From the NCBI RefSeq assembly GCF_012958305.1, contig NZ_JABBYO010000005.1:434001-498000 (forward strand): a stretch of DNA of 64,000 nucleotides, read 5' to 3'. Made by a program: the position numbers and the translations under genes. Shown piece by piece: positions 33,315-41,953 of the stretch. Position 1 is the first letter of the stretch, and every line of letters starts with the position of its first letter. The notes beneath the pieces are model-generated. The model was not told the origin of the DNA, searched no databases, and saw only the letters and a list, made by a program, of their open reading frames with translations. This stretch comes from Tautonia rosea. GTDB taxonomy: Bacteria; Planctomycetota; Planctomycetia; Isosphaerales; Isosphaeraceae.

Positions 33315-34571
33315 ATGGATACCGTCTCCACCTCCAACGACCGCCGCACCGAAGCCAACCGCCGCAACGCTCAGAAATCGACCGGCCCGAAGACCGCCGA
33401 GGGCAAGGCCCGCTCACGTCGCAATGCCCTTCGGCACGGCCTGGCCGCCGAGGTCCTCGTTCCCGAGGCCGATCGTGGCGCCGTGGCCGCCGCAATCGAC
33501 GAATGGAATCACGAGATCTGGCCGGAAAACGTTGCCGAACGCGCCGTCATCCGTCGCATGGCCGTTGCCGACGTTCGACTGCAGCGCTGCGAACAGGCAA
33601 CCGAGCGAAACCTCGAAGCCACGGCACGATCGGCCGTCGATCGCTGGCGTCTTCGGAAGCAGAACGCCGCTCGAAAGCGCGCCTGCAACCTGAAGACCGA
33701 CCCCCTCAATACCTTGCTCGACCTCGAAGATTCCGCCTTCGGCTGCGACTGGCTCATCCGACGCTGGTCGGCCCTCGATCGGACCTTGGAGCAGGGACTC
33801 GGCTGGACAGACGACGACCGCGATACCAGCATGCGTCTGATCGGCTACGTCCCCGTCGCCCCCGGCCCCGACGGCGCTCCCGAGGCCCGCCAGATGTGGC
33901 GGCTCGGTCGGCTTGCTTCAGGCCTGGAAGTCGAACCGGCCGAACCTGACGAGCCCAACGACCCAGCTTCTGCCCGTCTTGCCCTCCGCGCTTTGATCGC
34001 CGACCGGCTCGATCAGCTCGAACAGCGAGCCACCGCATCCTGGAACGCGATCGAAGACCCCGAACGCTCGGCCGTCATTGCCCGCAGCCTCTCCGGCGAC
34101 GATGGCCCCGAGGCCCAGCTCCGCCACCGCTACGACCGCGATGCCCAGAACTCTTTACTCCGTTCCATCACCATGCTCATCCGCATTCGTAAACGACGCG
34201 ACGAACTGGCCGAGCACCATCGCAAACAAGCCCGAGACCACCAGGTCGAACGCATCAATGTCGGCGGCGGCTGGTGGAAGGAAAAGGACGCCAACGCATG
34301 CCCTCCCGGCTTCCAGCCCATCAACCGATGCTCCTCTCACCCCAGAGAGCCGATTCCCTCGGCCGATTCGTCCACCGCTCCTGATCCACCGATTGATTCA
34401 CGGAACGAACCCAAACCCGAGGGTTCTTCTCCGAGACCCCCTCACCACAAACCTCACATTCAAAACAACTTGCGATCGTTTCTATCCGATCGTTCTCCTC
34501 CTCGTCCCGAGCGCTCCCGGCCCGATCCTCGACCGTTGATCGACCGCCCCGAATTTCCGGATCGAGCTTAG
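33315..34571 (+). CDS. Unknown protein with N-terminal TGP...GK...SRRNA..HGL motif
   Basis: A 418-residue protein. Residues 12-42 hold a basic motif: ANRRNAQKSTGPKTAEGKAR followed by SRRNALRHGLAAE. I know this arrangement from numerous uncharacterised planctomycete and other bacterial proteins. A long helical, arginine-rich region follows (about 45-310), then a proline/serine-rich disordered tail. Its function is not known; the basic motif suggests nucleic-acid binding, which is inference. No ribosome binding site is evident before the ATG. The stop codon is followed within two bases by palindromic repeat copy B. Confidence 0.7.
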   Translation: MDTVSTSNDRRTEANRRNAQKSTGPKTAEGKARSRRNALRHGLAAEVLVPEADRGAVAAAIDEWNHEIWPENVAERAVIRRMAVADVRLQRCEQATERNLEATARSAVDRWRLRKQNAARKRACNLKTDPLNTLLDLEDSAFGCDWLIRRWSALDRTLEQGLGWTDDDRDTSMRLIGYVPVAPGPDGAPEARQMWRLGRLASGLEVEPAEPDEPNDPASARLALRALIADRLDQLEQRATASWNAIEDPERSAVIARSLSGDDGPEAQLRHRYDRDAQNSLLRSITMLIRIRKRRDELAEHHRKQARDHQVERINVGGGWWKEKDANACPPGFQPINRCSSHPREPIPSADSSTAPDPPIDSRNEPKPEGSSPRPPHHKPHIQNNLRSFLSDRSPPRPERSRPDPRPLIDRPEFPDRA

Positions 34572-34572
34572 T

Positions 34573-34652
34573 GCGGTTTCCTCTCGCCTGTGGAAGGTCA
34601 GGGAAATGGGGACTGGCTCCGAGTTCGGAAGGTGCCAGTCCCCATGTCATGG
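34573..34652 (+). repeat. Palindromic repeat, copy B
   Basis: GCGGTTTCC and CCTGTGGAAGGTCAGGGA lead to the palindrome: GGGGACTGGCTCC (34608-34620) pairs with GGTGCCAGTCCCC (34631-34643), 12 of 13 positions, around a ten-base loop. Orientation is the same as copy A. It starts directly after the stop codon at 34571. No T-run follows, so it is not a standard terminator. Confidence 0.8.
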
Positions 34653-34819
34653 CCGGGTTACCCTGAAGAAACGGCTCGCTCCTGACGCAGCGCGCCCTGC
34701 GGACGTTCCGGATCGGCTCATGCGTCGCGCGAATGCGGGGAACACCAGGGCAGAACATGCTCACAAACGCGTATCCTTCACCCTCGATCACCAATGCCAA
34801 ACTCATGGACCGACTCCGA

Positions 34820-36574
34820 TCACGACCCTTCCGCCCCTTCCGGGACGAGCAGCACCATCTCATCGATCTGGAAGCGGCTCGGCTGGTTGTCGTGCTGGAG
34901 GCGGAAGCTGTCGATCGGCTCGGCAATCCAGATAACCATCTCACGATCGGGACCAACAGGAAGTGTCCACTGCTGGTACTGCTGGTCCTCCGAAAATTGC
35001 TCCTGGCTCGCGTGCTTCCACTGGAGTTTGAAGCGAGCCGAGGTCGCCGGGCCGTTCTCCAGATCGTACCGGATCCGGATGCCGGCCACGAATGTTCGCT
35101 CGGGCAATTCGAACGTCGCCCAGGGATCGACACCAGTCGCCTCGATGGTTCCGGTCCTGGTGTCCCAACGAGCCAGGCTAACCCGCTGCGGAGGCCCAAC
35201 CGGGACTTCCTGGAACGTTGGATTGGGCCTCGCCCCTCGAAACACGCCCCGATTCGCCTCGACGAGCAACGGCAATCCCATACCCAGATCATCATGCGAC
35301 GAATGCAGAAATCCTGTATGTCGCGCTGCGATGGCGAACGGCGGCAACCCCGCCCGCAGATCGGCCACTACGGCCTTGGAACCGAGTCTGCGCTGTCGAC
35401 CCTCGTCCAGGCCGATCTTCGTATTCGGCCAAAGCAAGACCAGACTCCCCGTGAACAGGAGCATCAGTACCAACCGCCTCAGCACCCTCGGCCCGAACCG
35501 CGCCCACGCCAGACCCACCAGGCACGGAATCTGCGCCGCCAGGGTCACATACCGCGGTTCCAGCCCGCCCCGATCGTTCGTCCCCGATCGACCCCACGCC
35601 AGACTTGCTGCCAGGATCCCGAACCCGGCCAGCACTGCCAGCATCCCGAGCGCCCTCGACCGCTCCTCCGGGTTCCGCCAGGCCGTCAGGACGAGCAGAA
35701 GCGTTGTCGCTCCCGAGAGTACCAGCACCACCACCCCTCCGATCCGCCACGATGCTCCCGCAGTCGGCCCGAATCCGATGGCCAGGAATTGCAATCCCGT
35801 CCGGACCATCGCCCCGATCCCCGGCGCTCGGTCGATCTGCGGCGGCCGCTCGTATCCCACGAAATACGCGACCGTCACCACCACGCCCGGCACCGCCGCT
35901 GCAATTGCGGTCCAGCCACCTGCCCTGCCCGATCGCAACCGAACCACGCCCAGCCCGATCAACCAGGCCGCGATCGGCGGGACCATCACCAGGCCACTCG
36001 CGGCGCAGAGCGGCAATATCATCAGTGCCGTCCCCAGCCCGATCAACGTTCCCGATCCGATCGCTCCGGATCGGCTCGCGATCATCGCCCCCACCCCGAC
36101 CGCCAGGAGGGTCGAGAGCCCGAAGGCAATCTGCCAGCTCCAGAGGAGATTGCTGTAATGCCCCCAATTCAAGAGCAAGACTGGAAACCATGCATCAGCA
36201 TAACTCAATTGACCCCGAGCCATTCGCAACGCAATCATCAGACCTGCGGACAGAACCGACAAACAACCAACCGTAGCAACCATTCCCGCCCGGAAATCAT
36301 TCCCCGAAAGCGAAGAAGCCCCAATCAGGATCAGTCTCGGCAACGGCACCCGGTGTTCGAAGTGCTGCGACCAGAAAAAGCTCGGGGTGAGCGGCTGCTC
36401 TCCCACCAGAGCTGGTACGAGGGCAAAATCATCATAAAAAGGAACAATCGCCCCGAACCGAAGCACAAATCCCACCGCGGTGACGGTCATCAGGAGCCAG
36501 GTTCCCCAGACAAACCAACCGGAACCCGGCTCAACCTCGGAAAGAGCTCGGCGACCGTCGGTAACTTCGGCCAT
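34820..36574 (-). CDS. Polytopic membrane protein, glycosyltransferase-like
   Basis: A 584-residue protein with about ten hydrophobic helices in the first ~400 residues and a soluble C-terminal beta-rich domain of ~170 residues (WATFELPERTFVAGIRIRYD). The first outer loop contains FYDDFALVPALV, an acidic pair where GT-C transferases place catalytic acids, so a sugar transferase is possible but not proven. The last domain looks carbohydrate-binding. It starts three bases after the recN stop, so the two genes form an operon and may be translationally coupled. Confidence 0.7.
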   Translation of the reverse strand: MAEVTDGRRALSEVEPGSGWFVWGTWLLMTVTAVGFVLRFGAIVPFYDDFALVPALVGEQPLTPSFFWSQHFEHRVPLPRLILIGASSLSGNDFRAGMVATVGCLSVLSAGLMIALRMARGQLSYADAWFPVLLLNWGHYSNLLWSWQIAFGLSTLLAVGVGAMIASRSGAIGSGTLIGLGTALMILPLCAASGLVMVPPIAAWLIGLGVVRLRSGRAGGWTAIAAAVPGVVVTVAYFVGYERPPQIDRAPGIGAMVRTGLQFLAIGFGPTAGASWRIGGVVVLVLSGATTLLLVLTAWRNPEERSRALGMLAVLAGFGILAASLAWGRSGTNDRGGLEPRYVTLAAQIPCLVGLAWARFGPRVLRRLVLMLLFTGSLVLLWPNTKIGLDEGRQRRLGSKAVVADLRAGLPPFAIAARHTGFLHSSHDDLGMGLPLLVEANRGVFRGARPNPTFQEVPVGPPQRVSLARWDTRTGTIEATGVDPWATFELPERTFVAGIRIRYDLENGPATSARFKLQWKHASQEQFSEDQQYQQWTLPVGPDREMVIWIAEPIDSFRLQHDNQPSRFQIDEMVLLVPEGAEGS

Positions 36575-36577
36575 CGA

Positions 36578-38284
36578 TTAGCGAACTCCCACCGTCTGGG
36601 CCTCGGCAAGCATGGCCAGGGCTTCCTGCTTGGTCGATTCGGCTGCCGAATCGCCCCGAAGCATCGCGGCCAGCTCATCAATCCGGTCGTCTTCAACCAG
36701 TTGTTCGATGGTCGTCCGCGTGCGCCCTCGGGTCGTCTGCTTGCGGATGACCCACTGATGCATCGCATAACTGGCCATTTGAGGCAAGTGTGTCACACAA
36801 ATGATTTGATGATGCTCCGCCAGTGCCGCCAGTTTCTTCCCGAGCACCGCCCCGAGCCGACCGCCGACTCCCGTGTCGATCTCGTCAAAAACCAGCGTCG
36901 ACACCCGATCCACACCAGCCAGGACCGTCTTGATTGCCAGGGTTACGCGCGACAGCTCGCCTCCCGAAGCAATCTTCCGCAGGGGTCTGGGCGGCTCCCC
37001 AGGGTTCGGAGCGAAGCGGATTTCGACCCGATCGGCCCCCCCCTCCGGCGGTGCCGTCGCCGTCGGGTCGTCACCCATCGGCAAGGCCTCGACCAGCACC
37101 AGGAGCTTCGCCTGCCCAAGGCTCAGATCCTTGAGATGTCCTTGGACCGCCCTGGCGAACGCCTGGCTCGATTTACGGCGGGCCTCGGTCAATTCCTCAG
37201 CGGCCTCCCGAAGTGCGGCCCAGGCCTCGACCAGCGGAGCATCCAGTTGCTGAAGGTCGGCCTCGTCCCGCTCGATACTGGCAAGCTGATCCTCAACCTC
37301 ATCCCACCGCGCGGCCAGGCCGTCTGGATCGCATCGGAACCGATGACTGAGCTTTCGATACAGCGCCAACCGGGCTTCGAGCTGCTCGAGCCGGCCCGGA
37401 TTGTCTCCCGATTCGTCAACCAGATCACGAAGCATGTAGGCGACTTCCCGTGCTTCGTCGGCTAGGCGGCTGAGCGTCGCGGCAGCCTCTCCCAGCTCCG
37501 GCACCGTCTCACCGAGGGGTTCGAGCCGTCGGGCGACCTTGCCCAGCATTGCCTGGGCCGATCGATCGGCATCGTAGAGCAAGGCGAACCCTTCGGCCGC
37601 GGCCTCCCGAATCGATTCGGCCCCAGCCAGGCGCCGGGCCTCCCGGTTCAGGTCGTCGTACTCGCCGGCTTTCGGTTCAGCCGCGGTCAGCTCGTCCCGC
37701 TCGAACTCCAGCAGCTCCCTTTCGCGACGGCGACGGTCTGCCGCCTCAATCAATGCCAGGCGACGCTTCCGGAGTGTCTCATGAGTCGATCGTGCTTCCA
37801 GATAGGCCGCCACGACTCGGTCGAGCCCGCCATACGCATCGAGCAGGCTCCGCTGGCGGTCGGGATCGAGCAGGGTCTGGGTCTCATGCTGTCCGTGGAC
37901 ATCGATCAGGCGAGCGCCAATTCGTTTCAAGGTCGCAACCGGAACCGGCAGGCCATTGACATGAGCCGAGCTTCGGCCGTTTGCTCCGATCCGACGGGTC
38001 ACAATCAGCTGGTCATCGTCGATCGGACCGCCGAGGATCGCCTCGACCTCGGCTCGAAGCTCGTCGTCGCCCGAAAGGTCGAAGACAGCCGCGGCTCGGG
38101 CTTCGTCCTTGCCGTCGCGGACCAAATCGGCCGACGCCTTGCCTCCCAGCACCAAGCCCAGCGCCGTCAGCAAGAGGCTCTTGCCCGCGCCGGTCTCTCC
38201 GGTCCAGGCACAGTAGCCTTCCCGCAATTCGACCCGAGCATCCTCGATCAAGGCCAGATTCTGGACCGACAGTTCTCGGAGCAC
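36578..38284 (-). CDS. recN: DNA repair protein RecN
   Basis: A 568-residue SMC-like ATPase of normal RecN length. It begins MLRELSVQNLALIEDARVEL, then Walker A GETGAGKSLL (about 29-38). Long coiled-coil arms lie between about 150 and 370. The ABC signature ASGGELSRVTLAIK (about 439) and Walker B TLVFDEIDTGVGG (about 461) follow. RecN tethers broken DNA ends during double-strand-break repair with RecA. No LexA-type operator was recognised upstream. The membrane protein gene follows within three bases. Confidence 0.95.
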   Translation of the reverse strand: MLRELSVQNLALIEDARVELREGYCAWTGETGAGKSLLLTALGLVLGGKASADLVRDGKDEARAAAVFDLSGDDELRAEVEAILGGPIDDDQLIVTRRIGANGRSSAHVNGLPVPVATLKRIGARLIDVHGQHETQTLLDPDRQRSLLDAYGGLDRVVAAYLEARSTHETLRKRRLALIEAADRRRRERELLEFERDELTAAEPKAGEYDDLNREARRLAGAESIREAAAEGFALLYDADRSAQAMLGKVARRLEPLGETVPELGEAAATLSRLADEAREVAYMLRDLVDESGDNPGRLEQLEARLALYRKLSHRFRCDPDGLAARWDEVEDQLASIERDEADLQQLDAPLVEAWAALREAAEELTEARRKSSQAFARAVQGHLKDLSLGQAKLLVLVEALPMGDDPTATAPPEGGADRVEIRFAPNPGEPPRPLRKIASGGELSRVTLAIKTVLAGVDRVSTLVFDEIDTGVGGRLGAVLGKKLAALAEHHQIICVTHLPQMASYAMHQWVIRKQTTRGRTRTTIEQLVEDDRIDELAAMLRGDSAAESTKQEALAMLAEAQTVGVR

Positions 38285-38341
38285 GGCGAGCGACCTCCGG
38301 TTGTCCTCACCGCCGATCGCATCCCGAATTGTCCGGGCCGA

Positions 38342-39088
38342 TCAGCGCAACCCCAGGTTCAGGGCATGAAACCCGACAGCCTCCTGAACGTGGGCATCCC
38401 AGTATGCCCAGTCATGACCGCCAGGAAACTCCTCATATTCATGCGGAATCTGCAAGTCGTTCAAATGACCATGAAATGCTCGATTCTGATCGAGCAGGAA
38501 GTCTTCGGTCCCACAATCGATCCGAAGCTTCGGCAAGAGCCCGTGATCAATCTGCTCGACCAGGGCAAACGGATCGTCAGAGCCCCCCGACGGTTTGGGT
38601 CCGAAAATCCGACCGAACTCGGGACTCAAGGCGCGGCCTTCGCCAATTCCATGAACAAATCCAAGTGCTCCAGAGTGAGAGTTCACGCTCGAAAATCGGT
38701 CGTGATACTTCACCCCGATCTTCACCGCGCCGTATCCTCCCATCGAAAGGCCGCCAATCGCCCGCCCCGATCGCTCGGCTTTGACCGGAAACGTTCGATC
38801 GACGAACGAGACCAGTTCCAGCAAATCATCCTCGTACGATGCACCTTCAACGGCATTGGTATACCAACCACGCCCCCCATCGGGCATGACAACGGCCATC
38901 GGCAACCCGGCGACATACCGCTCAATACTCGTCCGACGCATCCAGATCGTATGGTCGTCCGAGAGACCGTGGAGCAGGTAATACACCGACCAGGGACGGT
39001 CAATCCTTGGATCGTCCGGAAAGACGATATTGAACGCCGATGCCTTGCGCAAGGCCTGGCTGAAATACTGGATCGTGGCAAACGCCAT
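38342..39088 (-). CDS. Esterase family alpha/beta hydrolase (esterase D / antigen 85-like)
   Basis: A 248-residue protein. The ATG at 39088 has GGAGG eight bases upstream. It shows VYYLLHGLSDDHTIW (oxyanion loop), GLSMGGYGAVK (nucleophile Ser about 127), DCGTEDFLLDQNR (Asp) and FPGGHDWAYWD (His), all typical of the S-formylglutathione hydrolase / acetylxylan esterase branch. There is no signal peptide. It likely hydrolyses a small acyl ester in the cytoplasm. It ends 57 bases upstream of recN on the same strand. Confidence 0.88.
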   Translation of the reverse strand: MAFATIQYFSQALRKASAFNIVFPDDPRIDRPWSVYYLLHGLSDDHTIWMRRTSIERYVAGLPMAVVMPDGGRGWYTNAVEGASYEDDLLELVSFVDRTFPVKAERSGRAIGGLSMGGYGAVKIGVKYHDRFSSVNSHSGALGFVHGIGEGRALSPEFGRIFGPKPSGGSDDPFALVEQIDHGLLPKLRIDCGTEDFLLDQNRAFHGHLNDLQIPHEYEEFPGGHDWAYWDAHVQEAVGFHALNLGLR

Positions 39089-39136
39089 CCGGTCGGCCTC
39101 CGACGTCGGCCGGGATCGCAAGGGTTGCGATCGGGC

Positions 39137-39568
39137 CTATTTGACTTTCGAACCCGGCAGGCACTCGGGATCGGCCGGGGTCAGCAGCACGACCTTATCT
39201 CCCGAACTGGCCGCGAGCAACATGCCGTTGGATGCTTCACCACGGAGCATGGCCGGCTCCAGGTTATTGACCACCACGATGAGACGACCGACCAGGTCCT
39301 CAGGGGAGTAATGCTGCTTGATGCCCGCGACGATCTGCTTTTGTTCGTCGCCCAGGTCCACTTGCAGGAGCAGGAGTTTGTCGGCATTCGGATGGGGACG
39401 AGCCTCCAGCACCTTGGCAATGCGGAGGTCGAGCTTGGCGAAATGGTCGTAAGTGATCGGATCGGCCATCGTCGACTCGATTGGCTGCGCCTCGGCGGTC
39501 AAGGAATAGACCGCCGGCATGTTCGACACCTCGATCGGAGCACGACACCCGCGCTCCTCGTCGAGCAT
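39137..39568 (-). CDS. Stand-alone tRNA-binding domain protein (MetRS beta-subunit-like)
   Basis: A 143-residue protein ending in an EMAPII/Arc1p-type tRNA-binding OB fold: FAKLDLRIAKVLEARPHPNA, LLLLQVDLGDE, IVAGIKQHYSPEDLVGR, NLEPAMLRGEASNGMLLAA. This equals the C-terminal appendix of bacterial methionyl-tRNA synthetase, so it may act as a separate MetRS dimerisation/tRNA-binding subunit or a CsaA-like chaperone. The ATG at 39568 has GGAG eight bases upstream; an internal ATG (MADPITYDH, 39469) lacks one, though it matches the family start better. It ends 48 bases before the esterase gene. Confidence 0.88.
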   Translation of the reverse strand: MLDEERGCRAPIEVSNMPAVYSLTAEAQPIESTMADPITYDHFAKLDLRIAKVLEARPHPNADKLLLLQVDLGDEQKQIVAGIKQHYSPEDLVGRLIVVVNNLEPAMLRGEASNGMLLAASSGDKVVLLTPADPECLPGSKVK

Positions 39569-39742
39569 CCTATCGCTCCATTCATCGGCTCGTCAAGGCA
39601 CCAGTCTGAACTTGCGTTCACAATTTGGTCGGGATACCTACTTCGGGCTGTTGTCCGACACCCCGAGCCGTTCGACCTTCCCTTCTGGCAGGAGGACCGA
39701 GGAATTCCCGAACGATCGTTCCAGGCTTCTCCAGTCCCTCGA

Positions 39743-40075
39743 TCAGCGCGGCGACACCAGGCGGGCGAGCCCTCGACCCAAATCGCGGATCACGGCCCAG
39801 GCAATCACGAACGGCGTACTGGGGCGAGTCAGGATCGTCGGCAAATTCCGCTCAAACAGGAAATGACCTGCAAACATGAACGCATAACCGCCAAGAAACA
39901 GGCCCAGCGACCACAGCGGTCGGAACGGGAGCACAAGAATTGCCGCCGCGACCATTGGCCAACCCACCCCCACATGCAGAACGTGATTGACGGGGTGGGA
40001 ATGATCCCGTCGATACTTCTCAATAAAGCGAGCCATCCGGGGGGAGCCAGACGCCGAGGGCATAAACGAAGGCAT
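39743..40075 (-). CDS. DUF962 / Mpo1-like membrane protein
   Basis: A 110-residue protein. The ATG at 40075 has AGGAG nine bases before it. The motifs YRRDHSHPVNHVLHVGVGWP and FAGHFLFERNLPTI are the conserved His-containing segments of the DUF962/Mpo1 family, whose yeast member is an iron-dependent dioxygenase acting in alpha-oxidation of 2-hydroxy fatty acids. Two or three hydrophobic helices lie between. A lipid-related dioxygenase in the membrane is therefore possible, by family only. No lipid gene is adjacent. Confidence 0.85.
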   Translation of the reverse strand: MPSFMPSASGSPRMARFIEKYRRDHSHPVNHVLHVGVGWPMVAAAILVLPFRPLWSLGLFLGGYAFMFAGHFLFERNLPTILTRPSTPFVIAWAVIRDLGRGLARLVSPR

Positions 40076-40228
40076 CAGCGAGCACTCCTTGCGCACTCTT
40101 GGCTTGGAGACGAGGATCGGTACCGGTACGTCCCTGGTCTCCGGGACGACCAGAGCGACTCTCACACTATCCTGATGCCCTTTTCACTCCAAGATCATTC
40201 CGATTCCGGAAGTCGAGGTTTCCCTCGA

Positions 40229-41818
40229 TCAATCCCCCTCAGCGGCATCATCCTGCGCGGAGATCACGGGCAACGAATTGGGATCGAGTCCCTGCCGGAC
40301 CTTTGGATCGTCGTATCGGTCGAGCTTGGGATGGGCGACCATGGGCCATCGCTTCGAGAAATCCCAGTGCGGGTCGTTGTCACTATCGTGGCAACGGATG
40401 CAGAGGCTTTGCTCAGCTTCCTCTCGGGTCAGGACCATCTGGGAACGATATTCCCAGTTCATCGGGTCGGTGATGTGAAGGGAGCCAGGTCCGTGACAGT
40501 TCTCGCATTGCTGGTTTCTCAGGTGGGGCGTCGTCGCGAGATTAACGAACCCAGACTCATACTCGAATCCGGTCGCGTGGCAACTGACGCATTCGGCGTC
40601 CATGGTCCGATTCCCGCGAGCCCCTGTCTCGATCGCAGGCCAGGCATAGGCATGCTTGGTGGTCGACCATTTCTGGTAGGTGTTGGGATGGCAGTTCTTG
40701 CAGGTTTCCGCGCCGACGAACCGGGCTCCCGAGGGATGGGGCCGTCGGGGGTAGTTCTCCACCACATCGTTCTGATCGAGCCGGTTCAGGTACTCTTCAC
40801 CCAGCAAAGAGCGGATCGGCTCGATGTCGTGATATCTGGAGTCGAGCCGAACGCGGCGATAGCGCGGACGATCGGGGGTGGCGGCGAACAGGTCGAGTAC
40901 ACCAACTTGCTGGCCTTTTTTCCCGACCAGGACCAAGGTCGTCGTGCCGTCGTGCAACCGTTCCGGACGGGCGGGGGCATACTCATATTCGGATTTACCC
41001 ACAACGATTTCAACTTCGGGGAAGGCTTCGGCCAGGGTTCGGGCCAAATCACTCGGGCCTTGAACCATCAGGACTTGCAGGTCTGTTTCCGATTGAAGCG
41101 ATGGCAGGGCAACCTGGACCGACTCCATCGGGTCGAGCACGCGCTGGAAGAAGAAGTCCTGCTCCGGATCGTTCAGCGCGGTAATCGTCCTTGGATCAAC
41201 GACGGCAAGGATCCCGACGGAAAGCCCTCCGACCTTGACCTGAATCGACTCTCGGAACGTCTCCTCAAGCCCCTCGGCAGGCTGAATGTTGGTGGCCAGC
41301 AGGGGAGGAGCGTCGGGCACGCTCAGATACTGACCCACGAACTCCCCCAGACCGATTTCGAGGTCATCGGCGCTCAACGCCAGTGCCTGGTAACCCAGGC
41401 GAGCGAGGGCTTCGAGCCCGATACCCTGCTTAATCCGGATCTGATCGGGGCCGGCTCGGGAGCTTGCCGGATCGGCGATGATGCTTCCCAGGTCGATCGC
41501 GAGAAGCTCCTGGCCCTGCTCGCGAAGTTGGTTCATCAGGTCGGCTCGTCGCCCAAGGCCGCCCGTTTGTCCCTCGGTGCAGCCGCAGGGTTCGAGGTAG
41601 CCGTATTGCTGACCCGAGACGATGAGTACCGCATCAACATGACGGTCATCGTCCTCGATGTCCTCGGCCAGGTCGTCGTTCGGATCGGCCGGAATCGACG
41701 GCTTGACACGATCCGTCGCCTCGGGCGGAGTGTTCGAGGAACAACCGACGTAGACCAGGATGGCCGCCCCAATCAGGACCGAGGCGACCGCCCTCCAGGG
41801 GCTCCGACTGTCTGTCAT
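40229..41818 (-). CDS. Tetraheme cytochrome c fused to UshA-like domain, lipoprotein-like
   Basis: A 529-residue exported protein. The ATG at 41818 starts a signal sequence (VASVLIGAAILVYVGC) whose cysteine at 26 may be lipidated. Residues 60-330 resemble an UshA/5'-nucleotidase-like metallophosphatase fold with the cysteine motif YLEPCGCTEGQTGGLGRR (Cys78, Cys80). The C-terminal part has four C-x-x-C-H heme sites: CKNCH (about 371), CVSCH (about 409), CENCH (about 438) and CIRCH (about 471), of cytochrome c554 style. It likely moves electrons in the periplasm. It lies directly downstream of the DUF1573 gene. Confidence 0.85.
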   Translation of the reverse strand: MTDSRSPWRAVASVLIGAAILVYVGCSSNTPPEATDRVKPSIPADPNDDLAEDIEDDDRHVDAVLIVSGQQYGYLEPCGCTEGQTGGLGRRADLMNQLREQGQELLAIDLGSIIADPASSRAGPDQIRIKQGIGLEALARLGYQALALSADDLEIGLGEFVGQYLSVPDAPPLLATNIQPAEGLEETFRESIQVKVGGLSVGILAVVDPRTITALNDPEQDFFFQRVLDPMESVQVALPSLQSETDLQVLMVQGPSDLARTLAEAFPEVEIVVGKSEYEYAPARPERLHDGTTTLVLVGKKGQQVGVLDLFAATPDRPRYRRVRLDSRYHDIEPIRSLLGEEYLNRLDQNDVVENYPRRPHPSGARFVGAETCKNCHPNTYQKWSTTKHAYAWPAIETGARGNRTMDAECVSCHATGFEYESGFVNLATTPHLRNQQCENCHGPGSLHITDPMNWEYRSQMVLTREEAEQSLCIRCHDSDNDPHWDFSKRWPMVAHPKLDRYDDPKVRQGLDPNSLPVISAQDDAAEGD

Positions 41819-41953
41819 CGATTCCAAAGCTCCGTCTCGGTTCGTCGGATGCGAAAGAACGCCACTCCCCCTCCCGGGGAGCAATCGGCGCAAGCCTCAG
41901 CCCCCCTCGGGAAGAGTCATTTCCTATCGAGGGGGATCACCTCACCTCGAAAC

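Noticed and set aside
31747-34652. Insertion sequence bounded by the palindromic repeats
   Set aside because: The bounded segment holds no transposase, and the repeats are in direct orientation without visible target-site duplication, so a classic IS is not supported.
34733-37465. A 910-codon open frame on the plus strand
   Set aside because: It is antisense to the membrane protein and recN, with R/Q/P-rich composition typical of a shadow frame.
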